The notes: generated from the sequence alone by a model not told the origin. A stretch of DNA of 64,000 nucleotides from CAG-492 sp045643465 (GCA_045643465.1 JAZUKV010000002.1:1-64000), one strand, 5' to 3'; shown: positions 26,568 to 35,542, counted from the stretch's first letter. Translations and numbers: made by a program.

Positions 26568-26597
26568 AAGCGTATCTACAATTTGTAGGTACGCTTT
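26568..26597 (+). terminator. Hairpin after the HNH gene
   Basis: AAGCGTATCTACAA pairs with TTGTAGGTACGCTT in a nearly perfect stem. Only TTT follows, so it is a weak terminator at best. Confidence 0.6.
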
Positions 26598-26637
26598 ACC
26601 ATATAAATTAAAATTTACAAAATTAGAAAAATAAGTA

Positions 26638-26666
26638 TTGACAATATGAAGTTTTGGATATAATAT
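26638..26666 (+). promoter_or_regulatory. Sigma-A promoter of the hrcA operon
   Basis: TTGACA (26638-26643), a 17-nt spacer and TAATAT (26661-26666). An overlapping TATAAT at 26659-26664 would give 15 nt. The CIRCE operator starts 9 nt downstream of the -10. Confidence 0.8.
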
Positions 26667-26675
26667 ATACACAGT

Positions 26676-26702
26676 TTAGCACTCAAACAAAAAGACTGCT
26701 AA
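26676..26702 (+). promoter_or_regulatory. CIRCE operator for HrcA
   Basis: TTAGCACTC-N9-GACTGCTAA. The left arm matches the consensus exactly. The right arm has one change (GAC in place of GAG), which makes one mismatch in the inverted repeat. It lies over the expected transcription start, so bound HrcA should block the operon until heat shock inactivates it. Confidence 0.95.
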
Positions 26703-26718
26703 AAAGAAGGTGAAAAAG

Positions 26719-27723
26719 TTGTTAGATGATAGAAAAAAACGTATTTTGCAAGCTATAGTAGATGAATATGTAAATACAGCAGAACCTGTAAGCTCTGGAA
26801 GTATTTCACAAAAAAAAGGTCTAGAATATAGTAGTGCAACAATCAGAAATGAAATGTCTGAATTAGAAAGAGATGGATACTTAGAAAAAACACATACTTC
26901 AAGCGGAAGAGTTCCATCTGTAAAAGGTTATAGATTATATGTGGATGAATTGCTTAAAGAAGATAATATAAGTTTAGAAGAAATAAAATATATAAAAGAT
27001 AAATTGCAAATTAAGGTTAATCAAATAGAAGAGCTAACTCAAATAGCAACCAATACGTTGTCTGAAGTAACTCATTATACAACTGTAGCAATAGGACCAA
27101 AAGTTACTAAGCAAATCATTCAAGAAATTAAATTTATACTATTAGGAAGTAGAATGCTAATGGCAGTAATACTTACTAATACAGGCATGATAAAGGAAAC
27201 GATAATAAATTTTCAAGAAGATATATATGAAGATCAAATAGAAACAATTAATTTACTATTTAATAGTAAATTACAAGGAAAGCCACTTGATAAAATAAAT
27301 GAACCTTTAGAAGAATATATTTTTAGCGAAATGCAATCAAGTGCTAATATGATAAAAACCATTATAGATCAATTAAATAGAGTAATTTATGAAGAAGCAA
27401 AATTATATTTAGAAGGAACAAATAAATCATTTGATTTGCCGGAACTTAAAAAGGCTGAAACTGCTAGAAATTTCATTAATATTTTAGAAAATAAAAATGA
27501 GGTAGTAGATTTACTTGATAATGAACTTTCAAAAGATATAAATGTGTATTTTGGAGAAGAGCTAGGTGATGAAAATTTAAAAGATTTTAGCATCGTAACT
27601 TTAAAAAGTGATGATAAAGATATGGGAACTATAGGAATAATAGGTCCTAAAAGAATGAATTATTCTAAAGTAATATCAGTAATGAGATATATTCAAAAGT
27701 TAATAGAAAAGGGAGGATTATAA
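26719..27723 (+). CDS. hrcA: Heat-inducible transcription repressor HrcA
   Basis: HrcA binds CIRCE and represses the class I heat-shock genes. I prefer TTG 26719 (334 residues, M-L-D-D-R-K-K-R-I-L), with GAAGGTG 6 nt upstream. The GTG at 26710 overlaps that ribosome site. The winged-helix DNA-binding domain is at the N-terminus (EPVSSGSISQ...YSSATIRNEMSELERDGYL), followed by the SSGRVPSVKGYRLYVD motif and a GAF-like domain. The end GIIGPKRMNYSKVISVM is typical. CIRCE lies just upstream, so the repressor controls itself. The stop overlaps the grpE start by one base. Confidence 0.97.
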   Translation: MLDDRKKRILQAIVDEYVNTAEPVSSGSISQKKGLEYSSATIRNEMSELERDGYLEKTHTSSGRVPSVKGYRLYVDELLKEDNISLEEIKYIKDKLQIKVNQIEELTQIATNTLSEVTHYTTVAIGPKVTKQIIQEIKFILLGSRMLMAVILTNTGMIKETIINFQEDIYEDQIETINLLFNSKLQGKPLDKINEPLEEYIFSEMQSSANMIKTIIDQLNRVIYEEAKLYLEGTNKSFDLPELKKAETARNFINILENKNEVVDLLDNELSKDINVYFGEELGDENLKDFSIVTLKSDDKDMGTIGIIGPKRMNYSKVISVMRYIQKLIEKGGL

Positions 27724-28238
27724 TGGATGAAATAATAAATGATGAAAATCAAGAAGAGCTAACAAATGAAATAAGTCAAAAAGATTTACAAAAAATTAAA
27801 GATCTTTTAGAAATACAAAAAAAAGATATTGAAGAAAAAGATGATAGATTAAAAAGATTGATGGCTGAGTTTGAAAATTTCAAAAAAAGAAGCAGTAAAG
27901 AAAGAGAAAATTTATATAATTCATTAATGGGGGATATAATTTCTTCTTTATTGCCAATAATTGACAATTTAGAAAAAGCAGTTGAAGTAAAAACTGAAGA
28001 TGAAAATTATAAACAAGGAATTGAGCTTGTTTTAAAACAATTTAAAGATGTTTTAAAGCAAAATGGAGTAATGGAAATTGAATCTATAGGAAAAACGTTT
28101 AATCCAGAATTTCATGAAGCAATAACTTCTGTAATAGATGAAAATCTTGGAATTCAAGAAATAAAAGAAGAATATAGAAAAGGCTATATGATTGGTGATA
28201 AAGTAATAAGACATTCATTAGTTGTTGTAGCAAATTAA
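27723..28238 (+). CDS. grpE: Nucleotide exchange factor GrpE
   Basis: GrpE releases ADP from DnaK to complete the chaperone cycle. It has 171 residues. The start overlaps the hrcA stop (TAATG), with GGAGG upstream, so translation is probably coupled. A long charged coiled coil runs from about residue 15 to 60 (LQKIKDLLEIQKKDIEEK...MAEFENFKKRSSKE). The helical bundle follows, then the C-terminal beta domain with FNPEFHEAI and EYRKGYMIGDKVIRHSLV, the GrpE signature. Confidence 0.97.
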   Translation: MDEIINDENQEELTNEISQKDLQKIKDLLEIQKKDIEEKDDRLKRLMAEFENFKKRSSKERENLYNSLMGDIISSLLPIIDNLEKAVEVKTEDENYKQGIELVLKQFKDVLKQNGVMEIESIGKTFNPEFHEAITSVIDENLGIQEIKEEYRKGYMIGDKVIRHSLVVVAN

Positions 28239-28364
28239 TGTTAATATTCTAATAGAAAAGCTATTAGTATATATAAATTACCAAAGATTAAGAATTTAAA
28301 TAAATTAAGAAATATTATGTCCCAAATGTAATATTTCGATTAGACATTAAAGGAGGATTTTTAA

Positions 28365-30206
28365 ATGGGAAAAATTATAGGTATAGACTTAGGAACAACA
28401 AATTCATGTGTAGCAGTTATGGAAGGTGGAGAGCCAGTTGTAATTCCAAATCCAGAAGGAAATAGAACTACACCATCAGTTGTTGCATTTTCAAAAAATG
28501 GAGAAAGATTAGTTGGACAAATTGCAAAACGTCAAGCTGTTACAAACCCAGACAAAACAGTTATATCAATTAAAAGAAAAATGGGAACAAGTGAAAAAGT
28601 TAATATAGATGGAGAAGATTTTACTCCACAAGAAATTTCAGCTATGATATTACAAAAATGGCAAGCTGATGCAGAAGGATATTTAGGACAAAAAGTAACA
28701 CAAGCTGTTATTACAGTTCCAGCATATTTCAGTGATTCTCAAAGACAAGCTACAAAGGATGCAGGTAAAATAGCAGGACTAGAAGTTTTAAGAATTATAA
28801 ATGAACCAACAGCAGCAGCTCTTGCTTATGGTGTTGATAAAGAAGATAAAGACCAAAAAATTATGGTTTATGATCTTGGTGGAGGAACATTTGATGTTTC
28901 AATACTAGATATTGGTGATGGAGTATTCGAAGTTTTAGCTACAAGTGGAAATAATAAACTTGGTGGAGATGACTTTGATGAAGCTATTATGAATTACTTA
29001 GTAGCAGAGTTTAAGAAAGAAAGCGGAATAGATTTATCACAAGATAAATCAGCTATGCAAAGATTAAAAGAAGCTGCAGAAAAAGCTAAGATAGAATTAT
29101 CAGGAATGCAACAAACAAATATTAACTTACCATTTATTACAGCTGATAGCACAGGACCAAAACACTTAGATATTACATTAACAAGACCAAAATTCGAAGA
29201 ATTAATTGGAGATTTAGTACGTAGTACAACAGGACCTGTAAATCAAGCTTTAAGTGATGCTGGATTATCATCAAGTGATATTGACCAAGTATTACTAGTT
29301 GGTGGATCTACAAGAGTTCCATTAGTACAAGAAACAGTTAAACAAATAACAGGTAAAGAGCCAAATAAAGGAATAAACCCTGATGAATGTGTTGCTATTG
29401 GTGCATCAATTCAAGGTGGTGTATTATCAGGAGATGTTAAAGATTTAGTATTATTAGATGTAACACCATTATCATTAGGTATTGAAACATATGGTGGAGT
29501 TTTCACAAAATTAATTGAAAGAAATACAACAATACCAACTAAAAAATCACAAGTATTCTCAACAGCTACAGATGGCCAAACATCAGTAGAGGTACATGTT
29601 TTACAAGGTGAAAGAGAAATGGCTGCATACAACAAAACATTAGGAAGATTCCAATTAACAGGAATTCCAGCAGCACCTAGAGGAGTACCACAAATCGAAG
29701 TAACATTTGATATAGATGCTAATGGTATAGTTCATGTATCTGCAAAAGATATGGCTACAGGAAACAGCCAAGATATAGCTATAACAGCAAGTTCTAATTT
29801 ATCTGATGAAGATATAGAGAAAGCAGTAAAAGATGCAGAAGCACATGCTGCAGAAGATAAAAAAGTTAAAGATGGAATAGAAGCTAAAAATAATGCTGCA
29901 AGCTTAATTTACAACTGTGAAAAAACATTATCAGAATTAGGCGATAAGATTAGTGCAGAAGAAAAAGCTAAAGTTGAAACTGATATTGAAAATTTAAAGA
30001 AAGTACAAGATTCAGATGATATCGAAGCTATTAAAGCTGCTACAGAAAAATTAACAACAACATTCTATTCAGTATCTGAAAAATTATATTCTCAAGCTCA
30101 AGCAGCAACAGGTGAAGCTGGAACTGAAAGTGGAAATGTTGAAACAGACGAAAATGGAAATGTTTATAATGCAGATTATAAAGTAGAAAGTGATGACAAT
30201 AAATAA
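28365..30206 (+). CDS. dnaK: Chaperone protein DnaK (Hsp70)
   Basis: This is the ATP-driven chaperone that binds exposed hydrophobic peptides and works with DnaJ and GrpE. ATG 28365 follows AAAGGAGG. The 613 residues start with GKIIGIDLGTTNSCVAV. The three Hsp70 signatures are visible: the N-terminal IDLGTTNS, VYDLGGGTFDVSILD and VLLVGGSTRVPLVQ. The linker VKDLVLLDVTPLSLGIET leads to the substrate-binding domain and a helical lid. The tail is acidic. The 126-nt gap after grpE has no terminator or second CIRCE, so it is probably read from the hrcA promoter. Confidence 0.99.
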   Translation: MGKIIGIDLGTTNSCVAVMEGGEPVVIPNPEGNRTTPSVVAFSKNGERLVGQIAKRQAVTNPDKTVISIKRKMGTSEKVNIDGEDFTPQEISAMILQKWQADAEGYLGQKVTQAVITVPAYFSDSQRQATKDAGKIAGLEVLRIINEPTAAALAYGVDKEDKDQKIMVYDLGGGTFDVSILDIGDGVFEVLATSGNNKLGGDDFDEAIMNYLVAEFKKESGIDLSQDKSAMQRLKEAAEKAKIELSGMQQTNINLPFITADSTGPKHLDITLTRPKFEELIGDLVRSTTGPVNQALSDAGLSSSDIDQVLLVGGSTRVPLVQETVKQITGKEPNKGINPDECVAIGASIQGGVLSGDVKDLVLLDVTPLSLGIETYGGVFTKLIERNTTIPTKKSQVFSTATDGQTSVEVHVLQGEREMAAYNKTLGRFQLTGIPAAPRGVPQIEVTFDIDANGIVHVSAKDMATGNSQDIAITASSNLSDEDIEKAVKDAEAHAAEDKKVKDGIEAKNNAASLIYNCEKTLSELGDKISAEEKAKVETDIENLKKVQDSDDIEAIKAATEKLTTTFYSVSEKLYSQAQAATGEAGTESGNVETDENGNVYNADYKVESDDNK

Positions 30207-30215
30207 TTTTTAACT

Positions 30216-30241
30216 TGGGGACGGGGTTAATCTCGTTCCCA
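30216..30241 (+). repeat. Hairpin with TTGGGGACGG core between dnaK and dnaJ
   Basis: TGGGGACGGGG pairs with TCTCGTTCCCA through several G-U pairs around TTAA. The sequence starts like the element at 24124-24135 (TTGGGGACGG). No T-run follows, so it may thin or process the dnaK-dnaJ message rather than stop transcription. Confidence 0.5.
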
Positions 30242-30264
30242 TTTAAAAGAGAAAGGGAAATTTG

Positions 30265-31410
30265 ATGTCAGAAAAAAGAGATTATTATGAAGTATTAGGT
30301 GTAGGTAAAAGTGCAACTGATGATGAGCTTAAAAAAGCTTATAGAAAGCTTGCAAAGCAATATCATCCTGATGCAAATTTAGATAATAAAGAAGAAGCTG
30401 AAAAGAAATTTAAAGAAATAAATGAAGCTTATGAGACTTTATCAGATCCACAAAAAAGAAAAATGTATGATCAATTTGGTCCCGATGGCCCAGCAGGTTT
30501 TGGTGGCGGAGCCGGAGGAAGCTATTATTCATCAGGATTTGATGGATTTTCTGATTTTGGAGATATTGGAGATATATTTTCTTCATTTTTCGGAGGTGGT
30601 TTTGGTGGTCGCAGTAGCAGAAAAAATACAAATGGGCCAGTGCAAGGTGCAGATTTAAAGACTACTATTGATATTACTTTTGAAGAAGCATTTTCTGGAG
30701 TTGAAAAAGAAATTGTGGTTAATAGAAACGAAACTTGTACAACATGTGGAGGAAATGGTGCAAAACCAGGAACAGTAATAGATAAATGTACTGTTTGTAA
30801 CGGAACAGGGCAAGTTAGACAAATTCAAAATACTATATTAGGACAGATGCAAACTACAAGAACATGCGGAACTTGTGGAGGAACTGGAAAAATCATTAAA
30901 CAACCTTGTGAAGTTTGTAAAGGAAAAGGTAAGATTAGAAAACAAGCTAAAATTAAAGTTAAAATTCCAGCAGGTATTGATGACAACCAAACTATAGTAT
31001 TAAGAGGTGAAGGTGAATCAGGATCTAGAGGTGGAGCAAAAGGAGATTTGTACATAGTAATAAGAGTTAAGAAACATAGCATTTTTACTAGAGATGGTTT
31101 AGATGTATTTTGTACAGTTCCAATAACGTTTACACAAGCAACATTAGGTGCAGATTTAGAAATACCGCTAGTTAATGGCACTAAGGAAGTTTTTAAAATT
31201 CCAGAAGGAACTCAAACAGGAACCAGATTTACAATGAGAGGAAAAGGATTTAAAAATGTGAATAATTCAAATTTAGGAAGTCTTATATTTACAGTTCAAG
31301 TTCAAGTTCCAAAACGTTTGACCAAGGAGCAACGTGATTTATTAACGGAATTAGCAAAAACTATGAATGAACAGCCACCTATAAAAAAGAAAAATATATT
31401 TGGATTTTAA
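30265..31410 (+). CDS. dnaJ: Chaperone protein DnaJ (Hsp40)
   Basis: It delivers unfolded proteins to DnaK and stimulates its ATPase. ATG 30265 gives 381 residues; AAAGGG lies upstream, and a TTG one codon earlier is also possible. The J domain (residues 1-70) has the HPD triad in YHPDAN. A Gly/Phe-rich linker with many GG and FGGG follows (about 75-115). Four CxxCxGxG-type zinc motifs are present: CTTCGGNG, CTVCNGTG, CGTCGGTG and CEVCKGKG. The C-terminal peptide-binding domains end in KKKNIFGF. It ends the heat-shock run and is followed by a terminator. Confidence 0.98.
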   Translation: MSEKRDYYEVLGVGKSATDDELKKAYRKLAKQYHPDANLDNKEEAEKKFKEINEAYETLSDPQKRKMYDQFGPDGPAGFGGGAGGSYYSSGFDGFSDFGDIGDIFSSFFGGGFGGRSSRKNTNGPVQGADLKTTIDITFEEAFSGVEKEIVVNRNETCTTCGGNGAKPGTVIDKCTVCNGTGQVRQIQNTILGQMQTTRTCGTCGGTGKIIKQPCEVCKGKGKIRKQAKIKVKIPAGIDDNQTIVLRGEGESGSRGGAKGDLYIVIRVKKHSIFTRDGLDVFCTVPITFTQATLGADLEIPLVNGTKEVFKIPEGTQTGTRFTMRGKGFKNVNNSNLGSLIFTVQVQVPKRLTKEQRDLLTELAKTMNEQPPIKKKNIFGF

Positions 31411-31420
31411 CAAATTGAAA

Positions 31421-31467
31421 AAATAAATTTAGAATGCTAATAAATGCATTTTAAATTTATTTTTTTG
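31421..31467 (+). terminator. Intrinsic terminator after dnaJ
   Basis: AAATAAATTTAGAATGC pairs with GCATTTTAAATTTATTT, followed by a run of T up to 31467. Confidence 0.85.
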
Positions 31468-31589
31468 GGAAATTTTATTAAAGCTAATGAGAATAATTAT
31501 TTATAAAAAGTTTATATTAAATATGGACTTTTTATGGTTAATAGAATAAAATTAACCTGATAAATTTAAAATACAGAGGAGGAATTTTT

Positions 31590-32120
31590 ATGAATATTTG
31601 GCATGATATTAATGGAGAAAGAATTAAAAAAGAAAAATTTGTTTCAGTTATAGAAATACCTAAGAATGGTAGAAACAAATATGAATTAGACAAAGAAACT
31701 GGTATGTTAAGATTAGATAGGGTTTTGTATACAGCAACACATTATCCTGCAAACTATGGTTTTATACCAAGAACATATGCAGGAGATGGTGATCCACTTG
31801 ATGTTGTAGTAATTTCACATGAAGAATTTGTACCATTAACTTTAGTTGAAACATATCCTATAGGTGTATTAAGAATGATTGATAATGGAGATGCAGATGA
31901 AAAAATAATTTGTATTCCTTGTAATGATCCATATTTAAATGGATACAAAGATATAACAGAATTGCCAACACAATTATTGGATGAGATTATGCATTTCTTT
32001 GAAGTATATAAGCAATTAGAAGGAAAAGAAACAACAATTGACAAAATGTTAGGAAGAGCTGAAGCAGAAAAAGTTGTAGAAGAATGTATAAATAATTATA
32101 AAGAAAAATTCGAAAGATAG
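31590..32120 (+). CDS. ppa: Inorganic pyrophosphatase (family I)
   Basis: It splits pyrophosphate to two phosphates, pulling biosynthetic reactions forward. It has 176 residues, with GAGGAGG before ATG 31590. The active-site signature DGDPLDVVV, carrying the Mg2+-binding aspartates, is near residue 66. YPANYGFIPRTYAGDGDPLD and ATHYPANYGF are typical of soluble family I enzymes. DDPY-type metal ligands appear as CNDPYLNGYKDI. The gene lies 179 bp after dnaJ. That gap holds the dnaJ terminator and a second AT-rich hairpin (about 31503-31535) of unknown role. Confidence 0.96.
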   Translation: MNIWHDINGERIKKEKFVSVIEIPKNGRNKYELDKETGMLRLDRVLYTATHYPANYGFIPRTYAGDGDPLDVVVISHEEFVPLTLVETYPIGVLRMIDNGDADEKIICIPCNDPYLNGYKDITELPTQLLDEIMHFFEVYKQLEGKETTIDKMLGRAEAEKVVEECINNYKEKFER

Positions 32121-32137
32121 GAGTGCTGTTATAAATT

Positions 32138-33325
32138 ATGGAGAAAGCAATATTTTTTATATTAGCTTTTATAATGTTTATTGTTATTTTTACCAAATTT
32201 ATAAAACGCAATGATTCAGTATATTTATATATTGTGTTTCTAGAGTTTATAGGCTTAGCTGTTAGGTTTATAGGAGTGTTGAATAATATTGAATATAACA
32301 ATTTAATAATTATTTTAATGTACGTAATATCAATTATAATTCCAATTGCTGTAATTTTTTTAGAGCAAAATAGTGTATTTGCTTCTGAATCAATTTGTAT
32401 TATGCAGGTTAGAATTCTTCTTAAACTAAAAAGAAATGATGTTGCAAGAAGAAAATTGATTAATTTAATTTCTAAACATCAAAATAGTTATTATGCGCAT
32501 AAATTATTGGCAGAGATATATGAAAAAGAAGGAAAGTTAGAAGAATCTATAGATGAATATGTAAGAGCAGTGGATATAAATGGTAAAGATTATGATTCAT
32601 ATTATCAAATAGCATTTTTGTTACATCGAACAGAAAAGAATATAGAATCTGAAAAAATGTTAAAAGAGCTATTAAATAAAAATCCTGAATATTATCAAGC
32701 TGCCGAATTACTTGGAACAGTATTATATGATCAAGAAAAATTTAGCGAAGCGGTAAGTGTATATCAAGAAGCTCTTAAGAATAATCCTGAAAGATATGAA
32801 TTATATTATGGACTTGGAATGGCATATACAAGATTAAATGATTTCCAAACAGCTAAAGAGTATTATGAAAAAGCTGCTATGATTAATTCAATGTTATTTC
32901 ATGCAAAAATAAGTATTGCGCAAATTGCATTGATAGCAGGAGAATTGGAAGAAGCAGAAAATAGATTCATAGAATGCTTAGGAAATAAAGAAACAGAGCC
33001 AGATGCATATTATTATTTAGCAATTGTTTGTATGCTTAAAGGTGAGCAAGATAAAGCTGTTGGATATATAAATATTGCAATAGAATTAGATAAAAGAATA
33101 TATAAAAGGGCAAGTGCTCAAGATGTTTTTAAACCTGTAATGGACCAAGTAAGGAATGTTCAAAATAGAATACATAGATATCATTTAAATGCACAGGAGA
33201 TTAAAACGAAGAAACACCTTGAAGATACTTTTAATCTAATTCAAAAAATGAAGAAAAATGACAATAATGCAGTTGAAAGCGATGAGAAAAAAATTGAATT
33301 AGATGGTAATGAAAGAGAATTTTAA
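32138..33325 (+). CDS. Membrane-anchored TPR-repeat protein
   Basis: The 395-residue protein has two or three N-terminal membrane helices (AIFFILAFIMFIVIFTKF, a second around residues 30-45, and LIIILMYVISIIIPIAVIFL). A cytoplasmic tetratricopeptide-repeat array follows. About six TPR units are visible between residues 115 and 330, with phrases such as YYAHKLLAEIYEKEGKLEES and YELYYGLGMAYTRLNDFQ. The C-terminal tail is acidic. The start has a distant GGAG and no better alternative. It begins 17 nt after ppa and probably shares its message. TPRs usually scaffold protein contacts; the partner is unknown. Confidence 0.85.
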   Translation: MEKAIFFILAFIMFIVIFTKFIKRNDSVYLYIVFLEFIGLAVRFIGVLNNIEYNNLIIILMYVISIIIPIAVIFLEQNSVFASESICIMQVRILLKLKRNDVARRKLINLISKHQNSYYAHKLLAEIYEKEGKLEESIDEYVRAVDINGKDYDSYYQIAFLLHRTEKNIESEKMLKELLNKNPEYYQAAELLGTVLYDQEKFSEAVSVYQEALKNNPERYELYYGLGMAYTRLNDFQTAKEYYEKAAMINSMLFHAKISIAQIALIAGELEEAENRFIECLGNKETEPDAYYYLAIVCMLKGEQDKAVGYINIAIELDKRIYKRASAQDVFKPVMDQVRNVQNRIHRYHLNAQEIKTKKHLEDTFNLIQKMKKNDNNAVESDEKKIELDGNEREF

Positions 33326-33346
33326 TATCATATAACATGTATTGAT

Positions 33347-33377
33347 AAAATAGACTATAGTATATATAGTCTATTTT
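33347..33377 (+). terminator. Intrinsic terminator after the TPR gene
   Basis: AAAATAGACTATA pairs with TATAGTCTATTTT, followed by T-rich sequence. Confidence 0.88.
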
Positions 33378-33423
33378 TGTTTTGATAAGTACTATATAAG
33401 AAATATAATGATGAGAGGTTATT

Positions 33424-34254
33424 ATGTCAGATATTTGTTTTATTGGTGGAGATGCTAGAAATTGCTTATTAGCAAAAATGTTTGAGGAAGATGGAAAAAG
33501 TGTAATTAGGTGTGGATTAAAAGGACAAAATGTTTCTTTTGAAGAGATAAAATTATTAAGTTATGATATTATAATTACAGCAATTCCTTTTTCAAATGAT
33601 AAGGTTACAGTAAATTCAAGCTTAGAAGAAAAAATTCTAATTGAAGATTTTATTGCGAATATTAAATGCAAAACTATATATGGTGGAAAATTTGCACCAG
33701 ATATTTTGAAAAGATTAGAGGAAAATGGAAATAAAGTAATAGATGTTATGAAAATAAATGAATTAGCTATAAAGAATGCAATTCCTACTGCTGAAGGTGT
33801 TATAAAGATTATTATAGAAAACACAGATATCACAATAAATGATAGCAATATTGCAATATTAGGATTTGGAAAAGTTGGTAAGAAGGTATCAGAGCTATTA
33901 AAGAAATTAGGAGCTAATATATTTGTGTATGATATAAATCAAGAAGAGGTTGCAAATATTAAAATGTACGGTTATAATGTATTAAAAGATATTAGCGATG
34001 GTTTAACTGGAAAAGATGTAATTGTAAATACGGTACCAGAAGTTATTATAAATCAAACGAATTTTGATAAAATAATGAAAGAAACTCTAATAATTGATAT
34101 TGCATCAAAACCTGGAGGAATTGATTATAGCTATCAAAACATTAATGATTATAAATGTATTCAGGCATTAGGGTTACCAGGTAAAATTGCTCCAAAAACA
34201 GCAGCTAAATATATAAAAGATATTATAGAAAGTTATAGTAATATGAGGTGTTAA
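33424..34254 (+). CDS. dpaA: Dipicolinate synthase subunit A
   Basis: In spore formers, DpaA (SpoVFA) works in the mother cell to make dipicolinic acid from 4-hydroxy-tetrahydrodipicolinate. The 276 residues begin with the family motif IGGDARNCLLAKMFEEDG. The middle has NAIPTAEGVIKIIIENTD. The NAD(P)-binding Rossmann motif ILGFGKVGKK starts near residue 145. The C-terminal signature is IIDIASKPGGIDY...ALGLPGKIAPKTAA. All of these match the family end to end. ATG 33424 follows GAGAGG. Subunit B (dpaB) would normally follow but is absent; the next gene is a mini-protein. Expression would be expected from a mother-cell sigma factor, though I cannot pick out the site. Confidence 0.93.
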   Translation: MSDICFIGGDARNCLLAKMFEEDGKSVIRCGLKGQNVSFEEIKLLSYDIIITAIPFSNDKVTVNSSLEEKILIEDFIANIKCKTIYGGKFAPDILKRLEENGNKVIDVMKINELAIKNAIPTAEGVIKIIIENTDITINDSNIAILGFGKVGKKVSELLKKLGANIFVYDINQEEVANIKMYGYNVLKDISDGLTGKDVIVNTVPEVIINQTNFDKIMKETLIIDIASKPGGIDYSYQNINDYKCIQALGLPGKIAPKTAAKYIKDIIESYSNMRC

Positions 34255-34256
34255 TT

Positions 34257-34448
34257 ATGATGAAGAATGAAAAGGGTAATGCATATATTAATTGGGTTAT
34301 TGCAATATTAGTTATTTTAATATTAGCAGCTATAACAATTAAAGTATTATGCGGCGAGACAGGGCTTATTCAACAATGGAAAGAAGAAAAAGCTAGAAAT
34401 TCATTAGAAAATAATATAGTTATTGAATTAAAAGATTCTAATAATTAA
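34257..34448 (+). CDS. Pilin-like single-helix mini-protein
   Basis: A 63-residue protein with ATG 34257, preceded 6 nt upstream by GAGGTG inside the dpaA 3' end. After MMKNEKG comes one hydrophobic helix (about residues 10-30: INWVIAILVILILAAITIKV), then CGETGLIQQWKEEKARNS. This resembles the short N-terminal type IV pilin-like segment common in clostridia (KG followed by a helix, then TGENGI...A..A). It has Asn rather than Glu at position +5 after the KG site, and there is no globular domain. It lies between dpaA and the ROK gene with tight spacing, so it is probably co-transcribed. Its function is unknown. Confidence 0.7.
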   Translation: MMKNEKGNAYINWVIAILVILILAAITIKVLCGETGLIQQWKEEKARNSLENNIVIELKDSNN

Positions 34449-34464
34449 TTAGAAGGAGTTACAA

Positions 34465-35367
34465 ATGAAAGTTGGAATTGACTTAGGTGGGAGCCATATT
34501 GGAATTGGCTTAATTAATGAAGATAATATTATAATTAGCAAGAATGAAACATTTATAAAATCATCAAATATAGAAAATTTAGAAGAATATATAGAAAATT
34601 TTATAGTGGAAACTTTAAGTAATTGGATTTATAAAGAAAATTATGAAATTACAAAAGTTGGAATAGGTATTCCAGGGATGGTAATTGACAATGTACTAAA
34701 GTATAGTGTTAATTTAGGCATATCAGATTTTGATTTAGTATCTAAATTAAAAAATCATTTTCCTAATATTAATTTTTGTATAAAAAATGATGCAAAATGT
34801 GCAGCATTAGCAGAAAAAAATGTAGGAGCATTGAAGTCATTTGATGATTGTATTTTTCTTTGTTTAGGAACTGGAATAGGTGGTGCCGCTTTTTATAATG
34901 GGAAGATGGTGGAACCTAAAAGGTGCGCTGGATTTGAATATGGGCATATAATTATTCAGAAAGATGGAGATGTATGTAGATGTGGAAGTAAAGGGTGTTT
35001 TGAGCAATATGCATCTATGAGAAAATTCAAAAATTTAATGAAATACAATCTTAATTTAGATGATGAAATAGAAGGTCAGGAGCTAAAAAGAATTATTTTA
35101 GAGAATAAAGAGAATCCGATTGTAAAAAATGTTATAGATGAATTTATAAATAATTTATGTATTGGTATTTCTAATATAGTAAATATATTAGAGCCACAAG
35201 CTATTTGTATTGGTGGGGGTTTTTCAGAATATAAAGATCTTTTATTAGAAGATTTAAGAAAAGAATTTTATAGTAAAAAATATTTATTTTATAAAGATAA
35301 TATGCCTGAGATACTTATTGCAGAATTGGAAAACGATGCTGGAATAATTGGTAGCACATTTATATAA
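34465..35367 (+). CDS. ROK-family sugar kinase
   Basis: This is probably a glucokinase or N-acyl-hexosamine kinase that phosphorylates a sugar with ATP in the cytoplasm. It has 300 residues, with AGAAGGAG before ATG 34465. The N-terminal ATP motif is VGIDLGGSHIGIGLI. KNDAKCAALAE carries the catalytic Asp. LGTGIGGAAFYNG is the second phosphate loop. H161 (EYGHIII) and the cysteines from C171 (CRCGSKGCFEQYAS) form the ROK zinc site. The substrate cannot be told from sequence alone. It follows dpaA and the pilin-like gene and ends at a strong bidirectional terminator. Confidence 0.92.
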   Translation: MKVGIDLGGSHIGIGLINEDNIIISKNETFIKSSNIENLEEYIENFIVETLSNWIYKENYEITKVGIGIPGMVIDNVLKYSVNLGISDFDLVSKLKNHFPNINFCIKNDAKCAALAEKNVGALKSFDDCIFLCLGTGIGGAAFYNGKMVEPKRCAGFEYGHIIIQKDGDVCRCGSKGCFEQYASMRKFKNLMKYNLNLDDEIEGQELKRIILENKENPIVKNVIDEFINNLCIGISNIVNILEPQAICIGGGFSEYKDLLLEDLRKEFYSKKYLFYKDNMPEILIAELENDAGIIGSTFI

Positions 35368-35377
35368 AATTAAAAAA

Positions 35378-35498
<121 letters not shown>

Positions 35499-35513
35499 GT
35501 TTGGAACATTATT

Positions 35514-35542
35514 ATATTAGCATAGAGTTATTGGAATGTCAA
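35514..35542 (-). promoter_or_regulatory. Promoter of tRNA-Ser
   Basis: On the minus strand: TTGACA (35537-35542), exactly 17 nt, then TAATAT (35514-35519), ending 16 nt before the tRNA. Confidence 0.8.

Noticed and set aside
28239..28364. Second CIRCE or promoter before dnaK
   Set aside because: I found no TTAGCACTC-type inverted repeat and no good -35/-10 pair; only a weak AT-rich inverted repeat is present.
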